NCBI RefSeq assembly: GCF_029867415.1
Contig: NW_026705585.1
Location: 496,001-560,000 of the forward strand
DNA from: Vicia villosa
Lineage: Eukaryota > Streptophyta > Magnoliopsida > Fabales > Fabaceae
Length of the DNA stretch: 64,000 nucleotides
Direction of reading: 5' to 3'
Numbering within the stretch: position 1 is the stretch's first letter; every line of letters begins with the position of its first letter. A program made the translations under genes and the position numbers. The notes under the pieces are model-generated. The model had not been told where the DNA came from. It saw only the letters and a list, made by a program, of their open reading frames with translations, and made no database searches. Below are positions 1 through 12,039 of this stretch, piece after piece.

Positions 1-1066
1 GCGCCGCGTGCTGTTGGTGTTTTGAGATATTTTTTTTAAAAGTTCAAAGATGCATAACTTTTTAACCGTTGGTCCGTTTGATGCGCCGTTTTGAGCTAAA
101 CGGACCTTGTAGGATAATCTATATGATGATGATTGGTCTGTTTTTAGAATGATGAAAATACATGTATGCTATTCTTATTGAGTATGATGATTGATGCAAA
201 TACGTGTATGTTTTGTATATGATGATTATGGAATTATGATTGAATGATGTTAATATATATGAACATACTTGAATGATGATGATGATGTTGATGATTGATG
301 ATGATGATAGTAGAAGTATGTTGTATATGTTGCATTCATTCATGTTCATTGATGATACTGTATCCATAAGGGTGTGTTGGATCAGTGAAGGGCATGATTC
401 CCATCGTGTGGAATCTGTGCTGGCAGGGCCGTATCTTGGACGATGTTGGACCGGTCATGGGTTATCCCCATTTGATGATGTTGGTACCACATGCATAGTG
501 TCAGTTCATACATATGCATAATTTATAACATGATTGGATGTATTCCAGTGTTGTAAATGTTAATGATGTATTGGTTTTGGTTTGACTTGTTGTGAATGTC
601 TGTTTATGAAACAATTGGGTGAATGATGCAACTGTGATGTGTTATTACTTTATAACCTTATAACATTTGTTAATTATGATGAGACTCACCCTTACATGTT
701 GTCATTTTCAGATTGAGGATAGCGGCTGTTCGACTCGGTGAGGATTAGCTCATGAGTCAGTGTTTTAGTAGCGTCAGGTGTCATGCTCTGATAGTTGTAA
801 CACTGGGGACGCGATTGTTTAGAGTTTATGATTATGACTCTAGTTATGTTTTGATGTTTTGAAGGATCAGTTTTGAAGATGTTAAACTTAGTCCGTTTTG
901 ATAAATTCCATTGTGTTAACATGAAACGTTTTAATTTATGATGATTACCTCAGTGAATGCATGACATGACTGAATGATGTTTATTTATTATGAATTGTGG
1001 CACCCTTATTTCATGTACTCTGAATAATTGTTTTAAATTGCCGCGGGGTTAGTAAGGGGTGTTACA
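1..1066 (+). repeat. 5' LTR of the Tekay-type element (3' part only)
   Basis: This matches 6442-7507 base for base except for about nine substitutions. It ends in TGTTACA just before the primer-binding site. The first 828 bp, including most of the GC-rich motif cluster of the complete 3' LTR, lie left of the window. It contains an ATGATG-rich simple stretch around 270-310. Confidence 0.93.
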
Positions 1067-1070
1067 ATAG

Positions 1071-1082
1071 TGGTATCAGAGC
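1071..1082 (+). promoter_or_regulatory. Primer-binding site, initiator-Met tRNA type
   Basis: TGGTATCAGAGC lies four bases after the LTR end. It is the complement of the 3' end of plant initiator tRNA-Met, the usual minus-strand primer for this class of element. Confidence 0.9.
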
Positions 1083-1202
1083 ATAGTCGGTCGTTATGAC
1101 CAGAGTCTTAGTGTCAGTTTTGCTTTCCTGTGTATGCGACTAGTAAGAGTTAACTGCCGATACTTCTGTTCTGATTAAATTGGTTGTGATTTAAGCAGAA
1201 CA

Positions 1203-4200
1203 ATGGCTGGAAGAGGAGGAAGAAACGATGATGCTATCGCTGAGGCTCTGTGCATGATTGCTGGTGTGCTGGGAGGAAATGCCAATGGAGCTGCGATTGG
1301 TGCTGACAGGCAGCTGAACAGTTTTCAGAGGAACAATCCTCCATTGTTCAAGGGCACGCATGATCCTGAAGGTGCTCAGAAGTGGCTTAAGGAGATCGAG
1401 AGAATCTTCAGAGTCATCGATTGTGCTGAGGATCTGAAGGTGAGGTATGGTACTCACATGTTGTCTGAAGAAGCTGACGACTGGTGGATAACTACCAGGA
1501 CTGAACTGGAAGCTGATGGTGTGGCTATCTCTTGGGTTTTGTTCAAGAGAGAGTTTTTGAGAAGGTACTTTCCTGAAGACATAAGAGGTCGGAAGGAAAT
1601 TGAATTTCTGGAACTAGTTCAAGGTAGCATGACAGTACTAGAGTACGCTTCGAAGTTCGTTGAGTTGGCAAAGTACTACGTCCACTACAACAATGATGAA
1701 GCTAGTGAATTCTCGAAATGCGTCAAGTTCGAGAACGGTCTCCGCGATGAGATTAAGCAGGGTATCAGATATCAGAGAATCCGGAGATTCGTAGACTTGG
1801 TGGACTGTAGTAGGATCTTCGAGGAAGATAATCTCAAGCTGAAGTCATCTCACTCTCGCGAGTTAGTTGACAGGAAAGGGAAGAAGCCTATGGATAAGGG
1901 TAAGCCATATGGTAGAGGTAATCCAAAGACTGGTGGTTGGAAGAAGCCTAGTGGGGGAGACTCCAGTGCTTTTGTCAGGTGCTATAACTGTGGTGAGATC
2001 GGGCACCGTAGGAATGAGTGCAAGCTGAATCAGAAGAAGTGCTTCAAGTGTGACGAAGTGGGTCATGTTGCCGCTGATTGTAAGAAGAAGATTGTGACTT
2101 GTTACAATTGTGGTGAGGAGGGTCACATTAGCCCACAGTGTCCTAAACCGAAGAAGAACCAAGCTGGAGGGAAGGTCTTTGCTTTGTCTAGATCGGAAAC
2201 CACTCCGGAGGATAGACTAATTAAAGGTACGTGTTTTATTCATGGCACACCTTTAGTTGCGATTATTGATACTGGAGCAACTCATTCTTTTATTTCTTTG
2301 GATTGTGCTGAGAGGTTGAATTTGGAAATATCTAAAATAAATGGAAGTATGGTTATTGATACTCCAGCGTCGGGGTCAGTAACTACTTCGTCCGCATGCT
2401 TGAATTGTCCGGTTGATATTTTTGGTAGGGAATTCGGGATGGACTTAGTGTGCCTTCCGTTGAAACAACTCGATGTAATCCTGGGGATGAACTGGTTAGA
2501 ATTTAACCGTGTTCACATCAACTGTTTTTCGAAGACAGTAATCTTTCCTGAAGAAGTTCATTCTGATGATCTGGAGATGACGGCTAGACAAGTGGGTGAA
2601 GCTATCAAGGATGGTGCAACAGTGTTTATGTTGTTCGCATTGATGAATGTGAAAGAAAAAGTGGCGAGTAGCGAATTACCTGTGGTGTGTGAATTCCCAG
2701 AAGTTTTTCCGGAAGAAGTGAATGAATTACCACCGGAAAGAGAAGTGGAGTTTTCTATTCATTTAATTCCGGGAACTAGTCCAGTGTCAATGGCACCATA
2801 CCGTATGTCACCGTCTGAGCTGATAGAACTGAAGAAGCAGTTGGAAGAATTACTTGAGAAGAAGTTCATTCGTCCTAGCGTTTCTCCGTGGGGTGCACCT
2901 GTGTTACTAGTGAAGAAGAAAGAGGGTTCAATGAGGCTGTGTGTGGATTACAGACAATTGAACAAGGTTACTATCAAGAATCGATATCCCTTGCCGAGGA
3001 TTGATGATTTGATGGATCAGTTGGTTGGAGCATGTGTGTTTAGTAAGATTGATCTGAGGTCTGGGTATCACCAGATTCGTGTGAAAGATGATGATATTCA
3101 GAAGACCGCTTTCAGGACAAGGTATGGACATTACGAGTATTCGGTAATGCCGTTTGGAGTTACTAACGCACCTGGTGTATTTATGGAGTATATGAATAGG
3201 ATATTTCATCCTTATCTCGATAAGTTCGTGGTGGTGTTTATAGATGATATCCTAATATATTCTAAGAGTGAGGAAGAACATGCAGAACATCTCAGAATTG
3301 TGTTGGAGTTGTTAAAAGAGAAGCAACTTTTTGCCAAACTGTCGAAGTGTGAATTTTGGTTAGAAGAGGTCAGTTTTCTTGGACATGTAATTTCAAAGAA
3401 TGGTATTGCTGTCGATCCTACTAAGATAGAGGTTGTATCTCAGTGGGAAGCTCCGAAATCGGTGTCAGAGATTCGTAGTTTTCTTGGTCTTGCAGGTTAT
3501 TACAGGAAGTTCATTGAAGGATTTTCAAAGTTAGCATTGCCGTTAACTAAATTAACCAGAAAGGGTCAGGCTTTTATTTGGGATGTAAAGTGCGAGGAAG
3601 GATTCCAAGAGCTGAAGAAGAGGTTGACTAGTGCTCCTATTTTGATTTTGCCGAATCCGACAGAATCATTTGTGGTTTATTGTGATGCTTCGCTGATGGG
3701 TTTAGGTGGTGTATTGATGCAGAACCAACAAGTGGTCGCGTACGCGTTGAGACAACTCAAAGTGCATGAAAGGAATTATCCGACTCATGATTTGGAGTTG
3801 GCAGCGGTGGTTTTTGTCTTGAAGTTGTGGCGACATTATTTGTATGGGTCGCGATTTGAAGTGTTCAGTGATCATAAGAGTCTGAAATATCTCTTTGACC
3901 AGAAGGAACTGAATATGAGGCAGAGAAGGTGGTTAGAATTCCTTAAAGACTATGATTTTAGTTTGAATTACCATCCGGGTAAGGCAAACGTAGTTGCAGA
4001 TGCTTTAAGTAGGAAGACTTTGCATATGTCTATGCTAATGGTGAAGGAATTGGATTTGATTGAACAATTCAGAGACTTGAGTTTGGTATGTGAAGGTACT
4101 CCTACTAGTGTTAAGTTGGGAATGTTGAAGCTGACCAGTAGTATTCTTGAAGAGATCAGAGAGGGCCAGAAGGCTGATGTCGAATTAGTCGACAAGTTGA

Positions 4201-5570
4201 CTTTGATTAACCAAGGCAAGAGCGGTGAATTCAGAGTTGACGAGAATGGTATACTGAGGTTTGGAAACAGAGTTTGTGTTCCGGATGTTGCTGAACTCCG
4301 AAGAAATATTTTAGAAGAAGGACACCGTAGTGGATTAAGTATTCATCCAGGTGCTACCAAGATGTATCATGATTTGAGAAAGCTATTTTGGTGGCCTGGA
4401 ATGAAGAAAGAAATTGCTGAGTTTGTGTATTCGTGTTTGACTTGTCAGAAGTCAAAGGTTGAACATCAGAAGCCATCTGGATTTATGCAACCAATGTTTA
4501 TTCCTGAGTGGAAATGGGATAGCATATCAATGGATTTTGTTTCGGGTTTGCCGAGAACTGTTAAGAATTGTGAAGCTATCTGGGTCGTGGTGGACAGATT
4601 GACGAAGTCTGCACATTTCATACCGGTAAGAATGGACTATCCGATGGAAAAGCTGGCTCAATTGTATATTGAGAAGATAGTTAGTCTACATGGTATTCCT
4701 TCGAGTATCGTGTCAGACAGAGATCCGAGATTTACGTCTAAGTTCTGGGAAGGTTTGCAGAAGGCTTTAGGTACTAAGCTGAGACTGAGTTCTGCTTATC
4801 ATCCGCAGACGGATGCACAGACTGAGAGGACAATTCAGTCGTTAGAAGATTTGTTACGTGCTTGTGTGTTAGAAAAATGAGGTGCTTGGGATAGTTATCT
4901 GCCTTTGATTGAATTTACCTACAACAACAGTTTTCATTCGAGTATAGGTATGGCTCCGTTTGAGGCATTGTATGGTAGGAGATGTAGAACTCCATTGTGT
5001 TGGTACGAAGCTGGTGAGAGTGCTGTGATTGGACCAGAAATTGTACAACAGACTACGGAGAAGATTAAGATGATTCAGGAGAAGATGAAAGCGTCTCAGA
5101 TTCGTCAAAAGAGTTATTATGATAAGAGGAGGAAGACACTTGAGTTTCAAGAGGGAGATCATGTGTTTATGAAGGTTACTCCTATGACGGGTATTGGTCG
5201 AGCTTTGAAGTCAAAGAAGTTGACTCCGCGTTTTATTGGACCATTCCAAATTTCAGAAAGAGTGGGAGAAGTGGCATATCGTATTGCGTTACCGCCAATG
5301 CTTGCCAACTTGCATGATGTATTTCATGTGTCTCAATTGAGGAAATACATTTCGGATCCGTCCCACGTGATCCAAGTGGATGATGTACAGGTGAAAGACA
5401 ACTTAACGGTTGAAACGTTATCTGTGAGGATTGAAGATAGAAGACTGAAGCAATTGCGGGGCAACGAAATAGCTTTAGTCAAAGTAGCTTGGGGAGGACC
5501 AGCTGAAGGAAATGTTACCTGGGAGCTAGAGAGCCAGATGAAGGATTCGTATCCAGAGCTCTTTACCTGA
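1203..5570 (+). pseudogene. gag-pol polyprotein with chromodomain, interrupted by one stop codon
   Basis: One reading frame runs from the ATG at 1203 to the stop ending at 5570, broken only by TGA at 4878-4880. Residues about 50-170 are the Gag region. Three CCHC zinc knuckles lie near residues 260, 280 and 300 (for example [14 protein letters not shown]). The protease site is DTGATHSF near 354. Reverse transcriptase has FIDDILIYS near 680. RNase H starts near 820 (YCDAS). The integrase HHCC finger is near 1040-1085, with catalytic Asp in SMDF and SDRDPRF and Glu in QTER. The stop follows that Glu by about 20 residues. The rest of integrase and a C-terminal chromodomain (about 5400-5560) are open in the same frame. 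The polyprotein makes the particle, copies the RNA and integrates the cDNA; the chromodomain is thought to steer integration to heterochromatin. The copy is recently dead, unless the stop is read through. Confidence 0.92.
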
Positions 5571-5599
5571 GGTATGTTTTCGAGGACGAAAACTCTTTT

Positions 5600-5610
5600 A
5601 GTGGGGGAGA
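5600..5610 (+). promoter_or_regulatory. Polypurine tract
   Basis: AGTGGGGGAGA sits two bases before the TGTAAC start of the 3' LTR, the expected place for plus-strand priming. Confidence 0.85.
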
Positions 5611-5612
5611 GT

Positions 5613-7507
5613 TGTAACGCCCGTATAATTTTAATATTAATTTAATCAAGAATATTGAATTAATAATTAGAATTATTAAGGATTTTGTGAAAATAATAAA
5701 TAAATAATGGTTTATGGCATTTGGGCCATGTGAGAAATAGTAAAAAGGGGGGTGTGATATAGGAAGGCCCTTTACTAATATTATTATTATTTTCATAAAA
5801 TAATTGGAATTGGGAAGGAAGAAAGAACGTGAAAGAACAGAAGTCTGAGGAACGAGGAACGTGAAGGAGAACGGTAGAGGGAGAGACCAAGAATCAAGAA
5901 ATTTGTCTAAGGTAAGGGGGGACTTATCTGATTATCATCTATTATCGGGTTAGGGGTTGATAATACTGAATAGATGTGGAATTCGGGTCGATTGAGTCAT
6001 ATGATAGGTTTAGGGATTGAGTCAATTGTATGATGTTTGATCTCTATGTTTGAATCTATGATGTCTGCGTTGTTATGGTCTCAATTGATGTGTAATTGGT
6101 GTATTATGAGACGTATTTTGTGTTGTTTGTGCATTCTATTTCTCTAGGTTCGTACTGGTATGAATTGGGTGTGTTTGGAATGTGTAGAATGCTGTTTTCT
6201 GCAGGTTGGGGTTTCTGAAATCGCCGGTTCGCGCCGCGTGCAAAGGGTTTGCGCCGCGAACAGGTGGGCAGAATGCCAGGAAGTTGTGATACGCTCAGGT
6301 CGCGCCGCGTACCTGTGTTCGCGCCGCGAAGGCGTAACTTTTTCTCGTTTCGCGCCGCGTGTAGATGTTTGCGCCGCGAACAGCTTGGCAGAGAGCCAAT
6401 GAATTTTTGGGACGCTCAGTTCGCGCCGCGAACTGGTGATGGCGCCGCGTGCTGTTGGTGTTTTGAGATATTTTTTTTAAAAGTTCAAAGATGCATAACT
6501 TTTTAACCGTTGGTCCGTTTGATGCGCCGTTTTGAGCTAAATGAACCTTGTAGGATAATCTATATGATGATGATTGGTCGGTTTTTAGAATGATGAAAAT
6601 ACATGTATGCTATTCTTATTGAGTATGATGATTGATGCAAATACGTGTATGTTTTGTATATGATGATTATAGAATTGTGATTGAATGATGTTAATATATA
6701 TGAACATACTTGAATGATGATGATGATGTTGATGATTGATGATGATGATAGTAGAAGTATGTTGTATATGTTGCATTCATTCATGTTCATTGATGATACT
6801 GTATCCATAAGGGTGTGTTGGATCAGTGAAGGGCATGATTCCCATCGTGTGGAATCTGTGCTGGCAGGGCCGTATCTTGGACGATGTTGGACCGGTCATG
6901 GGTTATCCCCATTTGATGATGTTGGTACCACATGCATAGTGTCAGTTCATACATATGCATAATTTATAACATGATTGGATGTATTCCAGTGTTGTAAATG
7001 TTAATGATGTATTGGTTTTGGTTTGACTTGTTATGAATGTCTGTTTATGAAACAATTGGGTGAATGATGCAACTGTGATGTGTTATTACTTTATAACCTT
7101 ATAACATTTGTTAATTATGATGAGACTCACCCTTACATGTTGTCATTTTCAGATTGAGGATAGCGGCTGTTCGACTCGGTGAGGATTAGCTCATGAGTCA
7201 GTGTTTTAGTAGCGTCAGGTGTCATGCTCTGATAGTTGTAACACTGGGGACGCGATTGTTTAGAGTTTATGATTATGACTCTAGTTATGTTTTGATGTTT
7301 TGAAGGATCTGTTTTGAAGATGTTAAACTTAGTCCGTTTTGATAAATTCCGCTGTGTTAACATGAAACGTTTTAATTTATGATGATTACCTCAGTGAATG
7401 CATGACATGACTGAATGATGTTTATTTATTATGAATTGTGGCACCCTTATTTCATGTACTCTGAATAATTGTTTTAAATTGCCGCGGGGTTAGTAAGGGG
7501 TGTTACA
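5613..7507 (+). repeat. Complete 3' LTR of the Tekay-type element (1895 bp)
   Basis: It begins TGTAACGCCC and ends GTGTTACA, so the ends form short inverted repeats. It holds the GC-rich motif cluster at 6231-6449 and an ATGATG simple repeat near 6715-6750. The short open frames inside it occur in both LTR copies and look like chance reading frames. Confidence 0.93.
6231..6449 (+). repeat. Two tandem 121-bp units carrying eight GCGCCGCG motifs
   Basis: GCGCCGCG starts at 6231, 6251, 6302, 6321, 6352, 6371, 6423 and 6442. The spacing of motifs 1-4 recurs in motifs 5-8 with a shift of 120-121 bp, so this is a diverged tandem duplication. Context alternates between GCGCCGCGT and GCGCCGCGAA. It is much richer in CpG than the rest of the LTR. 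It may be a promoter or regulatory part of the LTR, but that is inference. Confidence 0.85.
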
Positions 7508-8143
7508 CTTATGCTCTGTTGGTACCACATGCATGTAGTGTTGATAGTTGCATTTCATTTCATTTAATTGATTGTAATGTCATGTATTGATGTTGTCGTG
7601 TGGTTGACAGTGTGAGAATCCGTTTGTGATTGTGGTTTGTGTGTGGTGTAGATACTACTCCTTAAACATGTGATATTTCACCGTATATTTATTGAATTTA
7701 ATTCTCACCCCTTTTCTGTTGTTGTGTCTGTGCTTCTTCGGGAGTACAGATAACCAGGTACCAGAGTAGTGCTTGGATTTTCGAGTGTTACCTGATCGAG
7801 TCTTAGGAGTCGCTCTGATACGTAACACGGGAATGTTGGGATGCGCTATGTTTTGTTTTCCTTTCAATTAATTGTCAAATTGTTATGTATCTTGATTTTG
7901 ACTTTATTGTCGGACCTCCTGTTTAGTGGAGATGAATTATTTGTTGAGGGCTTGGTGCCATGAGTTCTAATAAACTGTTTTAAATTCCGTTGTGTTATTA
8001 AATTTTGTTTTAATGAAATTTATTGAACAAAGAGATGTTTTGTGAATTGCTTCAGAAGATGTGACATCCTACTTGTATTACTCTGATTATTTACGTATTT
8101 ATAATTATATATATATATTCGTATGGGAAAGTGGGGTGTTACA
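7508..8143 (+). repeat. 3' part of an LTR from a related, older Ty3/gypsy element
   Basis: The stretch ends GGGGTGTTACA like the Tekay LTR. It repeats the same landmarks in the same order: TTGGTACCACATGCAT near the start, then a CTCTGATA...GTAACAC segment, then the TGTTACA end. Overall similarity is too low for the same family. The young Tekay copy therefore inserted into this LTR. The left half should lie beyond the window. Confidence 0.65.
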
Positions 8144-8570
8144 CAACATCAGCTATGTATCAATGACGAAAGCAAAAGTGAAACTTCTAATATGTTATAT
8201 GGCACCTTTCAAAATAATTACTTCAGCCATAACCCTTTATTCACTTACTTTCATTACTACTTTGATCTCTTCCTTGAACTTTTCTCTACCTTCTTTTGCT
8301 TCCTTAGCCAAATCTATTATTGACATAAATATTTTTATATACGAAAAATTTACTATTGATCCAAATATTTTTAATAACGATACCTAAACAAAACTAATTG
8401 TACACGGGAACATGAAGTTATTGATCAAAATATTAATTATTAACGGGAACATGAAGTTATTGATCGAAATATTTTTTTAACTATACATTCAATTATTACT
8501 TTTTCACGGGTACTAGACATTTTTCTATTAAAAAATATACATCTTAAACAAACGCACGTCCCGTACCAGA
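8144..8570. other. AT-rich interval, probably the body of a truncated Helitron
   Basis: No gene is seen. A 34-35 bp segment (ACGGGAACATGAAGTTATTG and following) is present twice, near 8405 and 8440. CACGGGTACTAG near 8505 looks like a decayed copy of the Helitron end that follows. A 5' Helitron start could not be fixed. Confidence 0.4.
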
Positions 8571-8600
8571 ACCCGTGTGAATGCACGGGTTTGTTACTAG
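8571..8600 (+). mobile_element. Helitron 3' terminus (hairpin plus CTAG)
   Basis: ACCCGTG pairs with CACGGGT (8571-8577 and 8584-8590; a G-T pair can extend it). Six bases follow, then CTAG at 8597-8600 and a host T. This is the Helitron ending: a short GC hairpin close to CTRR with no target duplication. The hairpin, loop size and spacing match the second Helitron end at 26198-26227, so both belong to one family. Confidence 0.75.
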
Positions 8601-8601
8601 T

Positions 8602-9418
8602 TATCAACTAAGATTTTCCCAAACCAATCATCAAATTAGGCTTTTGTGTTATTAGAAAACAAAACAGCTGATGATGAACTAGACTCTCCACTTGAACCAA
8701 ATACCTTCTTCTTCTTTGGTTTAAAAATTTTGTCCTTATAAACCTAACTGTCATTAGAGTGCAAGTAGTAATACTTTGTTCTTATCCTGATATAAGCATA
8801 TCAAACTAATTATCATTGAATCCACATGATTCAGTACCTTGACCAACTCCTCATCAAGAAGTTGTTCTTCAAACAAGAGAAAGATACAAAGGTTCTAGGT
8901 ATAGACACACTAGAGAAGAAAAGACAAATTGTCATTTTTATCTAAAGGTTTCATCAAAGATTTCATCATGAAAAAGTATCATAATGAGAGTCTCTTTTTT
9001 TGGATCCAAGAAGCAACTATTTAAATCAGAGATGGAAAATGGAATTTTGAAGCTATGATTCGAGTCAAGTGAAAATCATGATTCCAGTCACATTGTGTTG
9101 TGATTCGAGTCAAGTTTAACTTGTGATTCAAATCACACGATGGAAAAATCCAATTTTCACAACTTGCATGATTCAAGTCATACAATGTACATGATTCGAA
9201 TCAAACAATTTATCACCTTGATTTAAGTGTTCTAAGTTGTGATTCAAGCAACACCTGATGAAACGACATTAACCAACTTGCAAGGCTAAAAAATATCACA
9301 TAGTATCATGGACTGTCATTCTAATTTATTAAATGATGAAGGGAATTAGGGTAAAATGCTAAATAGCCAAAGTGAACATAATACAATTCAAATGTGAATG
9401 AATTATAAACATGTGAAT
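8602..9418. repeat. Degenerate LTR-like repeat with clustered palindromic 12-mers
   Basis: No coding potential was seen. At 9056-9251 there are eight variants of the palindrome TGATTCGAATCA, starting at 9056, 9079, 9101, 9124, 9169, 9192, 9219 and 9240; the one at 9192 is perfect. Comparable sequence-variant clusters occur in some legume copia LTRs. This patch may be such an LTR on the minus strand, but no ends were found. Confidence 0.4.
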
Positions 9419-9421
9419 AAT

Positions 9422-11889
9422 CACAACTACAAAAAAGTGATACAACAACTGTTGAAGAAGTCTTACCACAACGACTAACCAACCGTTGTGAGGTAAGGTA
9501 TGATTGTATGTACGATGCTTTCCTTATGGTTGTGCGGACATTATGATAAGCTATGTAGCACGCTACCTATCACAACGGTTATCTTAAACAATCATTGTCA
9601 TAAATGTAGGGTCATGGGTTCGATACCCAACTGCAACTAAAGTCTAAATGCTTTACAAAATTAAATTTCACTACGGGTATATATCAAAACCATTGTGGTA
9701 TATATAAGAGTTTATTATAAAATATGAGATTGCTTATTTTTCCTTGCCCCTTATTAATCATATACAATAATTAAAATAGATTTTTCAGATAATAATCTAA
9801 AAATTTAAATTATTCTTGAAAAATAACTTAAACGATCCAATATTTTTCAATTGCATGCATATTGTAATTCATGATTTCCTCATTAACTCATAGACTTTAA
9901 TTCTATCCCAAATTCTTTAAAGTAATGTTGATGATGATTCTATCCTAAATTCTTTAAAGTAATGTTGATGAATGGGTGTCTTTTGAGTCTTTCATACAAA
10001 ATTTGATTTCCTCTTCTTTTCTAGTTTATTTTTCAAACATCAAGATTTGTGTGAAAGACTCAGACTGACATCTATTTATCAATATTGTTTTGAAGAATTT
10101 GTGGCATTGAATCAAATTATATAGGCTAAAGAGGAAATTATGATTTATAAGGTGGATGCAATTCGGGAAAAAAAACATTAGATTGTCAAAGATGTTTTTC
10201 AAGAATAATTTAATTTTTATGATTATTAACTCAAAATTTTATTTAAATGAATGCAAGTTCAATGAGTGGTTAGTGAAACAAGTAATCACACATGATATAA
10301 CAAACTCACTAACAAAAACATCAAATACTTAAGATAAATTGGGAAAACTTGATAACTAACCGTTCCTGTAAGCTATGAAGAGTTTAAAATACATGTTCTC
10401 TATCAAAATATTATATGGAAGACTCGTATAATATTTCCACAGCGTACACAAAATCGGAACTATCTTAGATCCATGTTCACTAATAAGTATTTCCAACTGC
10501 ATCACTGATAAGTAAAGACCTATAACTACTTACTAGCTGCACATGAAATACAATTTATTAACAAACAATACAAACAACATCATCAACAACAACATACTAA
10601 TAAACACCTATAATTCCAAATAAAAATAGTTGTGAGTGAATGACCTTTAAAATTATAACTTACAGTAAATTATGAATGAAGAATATAAAATATGAAGTAG
10701 GCACAAGAATCTACACATAGAAAATAAAAAAAGATAAGAGAGAATCTAGTAAAAACATAAATAGACATTTGCAGAAACAAAAACAAAAAGAATTTAAGCA
10801 TAGTCTTCAAGATAGTCAAAGTTAGATTCTTGATGCATATTCTTCAAGGCAGATTTCTTCTTATAGAAATGGGTAAACGTAAACATCCATATCACATTAA
10901 AGCTAAAATGGGTAAATGTAAACATCATAAGGATGGAAAGAGGGATTTTAAAAAGGAGTTTCCAAGCTGATGAAGAAGCAAGAAATGGAAGAGAAGAAAA
11001 AGTATGAGGAAGGTTCAAAGGTTCAAAAGTTTGAAGGAGTAGGCACATCTACTGGGGCCTCCAAAGTGGGAGAAGAGGGGGATGAAGAATAAAATTATAT
11101 AATATAGGCACATCCGTTGAGGATCCAAAATGTAATGCCTTCTTAATGAATAAAATAATTTCCTTCTCTTAGTATTTGTTGTCATTTACTTATTTTAACA
11201 ACACCAAAACCTAAAGAGTATCAACAATCCAATAATGAGTTTGTAACTACACAAAGTTATTGTCATAAAATGTGAATAGAACATGAACAATTCTCATTAC
11301 AGTGTCATTTTGTTAAAAAAGAAACCCTGTCGGAGAACATAAACTTTCAGAAAGAAGTACCATTACCTCGCGAGATAGAGAAAGAGAGAGAAAATAAGAA
11401 ATGAACAATAAACAAGGTGAAGATTTCATAAATTTATTTCCAGAAATGAATGAAGATGGTGAAGATTTCGCCATCTTCGCCGTCTCATTTTCTAGGGCGC
11501 CCTTGTCTGTTATAAATGAAATAAATTGCCTATTATGTTTATATTAAGTGAAAAAAAATCACAATGGTTGAAAGAAACAACAATGATGAAATATGGAACA
11601 GATAACCACGATTGAATGAAAAAATTGTGGTTGGTATACTTTTAATTCTTAAATAACAAAAAATATTAAGGGTCACGTACTTATTTTTATTGAAAAAATG
11701 GAAAAATGTTGATGCTATGATTCGTAGCTTGTCACCTAATTTCTATGATCACGGTTAGATTTAAAAACCATGATGAAATCTTTCTTCATAAAATTTTAAA
11801 AAATAATGCACGTAAAAAATAAGATATTACTACGGTGAATAAATGGTCGTGGTAATATATCTTCATCGTAGATATGTTTTGTAGTAGTG
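9422..11889. mobile_element. Non-autonomous CACTA (EnSpm) transposon
   Basis: The left end begins CACAACTACAAAAA. The right end, read on the minus strand, begins CACTACTACAAAAC. AAT flanks both sides (9419-9421 and 11890-11892), matching the 3-bp target duplication of CACTA elements. Subterminal zones carry repeated short motifs (CAACGGTT, CCGTTGTG, ATTGTGGT), as expected for transposase-binding repeats. No transposase frame is visible in 2468 bp, so it would depend on an autonomous relative. The 84-codon minus-strand frame at 10794-11048 shows no family features. Confidence 0.8.
9900..9973. repeat. 37-bp tandem duplication
   Basis: Two adjacent copies of a unit starting ATTCTATCC(C/T)AAATTC, at 9900-9936 and 9937-9973, differ at very few positions. 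They lie inside the CACTA element. Confidence 0.85.
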
Positions 11890-12039
11890 AATTAAGTAAC
11901 TAACAAATTGCAAATACGCGAATAATTAATAGCACATACACACAAATTGACAAAAACATCAAAACTAAAAGACCTGCAATTTCATGGTTGTTCTCCTTAA
12001 TTTTGTCCTTAATGTTATCCATATTTTCTTTTCTTTTTT

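Larger units (their letters stand above)
1..7507 (+). mobile_element. Ty3/gypsy chromovirus LTR retrotransposon, Tekay/Del type, left end outside window
   Basis: Order seen: 5' LTR (cut by the window edge), tRNA-iMet-type primer-binding site, gag-pol, purine tract, complete 3' LTR. Equivalent LTR positions are offset by exactly 6441 bp, with no net indel. By eye I count about nine substitutions over the 1066 bp shared by the LTRs, so the insertion is young. LTR termini are TGTAAC and GTTACA. Domain order (protease, reverse transcriptase, RNase H, integrase, C-terminal chromodomain) places it in the chromoviruses. The Tekay/Del assignment is from general resemblance. The 5 bases after the 3' LTR (CTTAT) should be the target duplication, but the left flank is not in the window to confirm it. 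Confidence 0.93.

Noticed and set aside
119..521. Open frames in the Tekay LTR present in both copies
   Set aside because: They come from ATGATG-type simple sequence and are duplicated only because LTRs are duplicated.
9056..9251. CRISPR-like regular array of palindromes
   Set aside because: Spacing is irregular, units vary and the context is a plant nuclear repeat.
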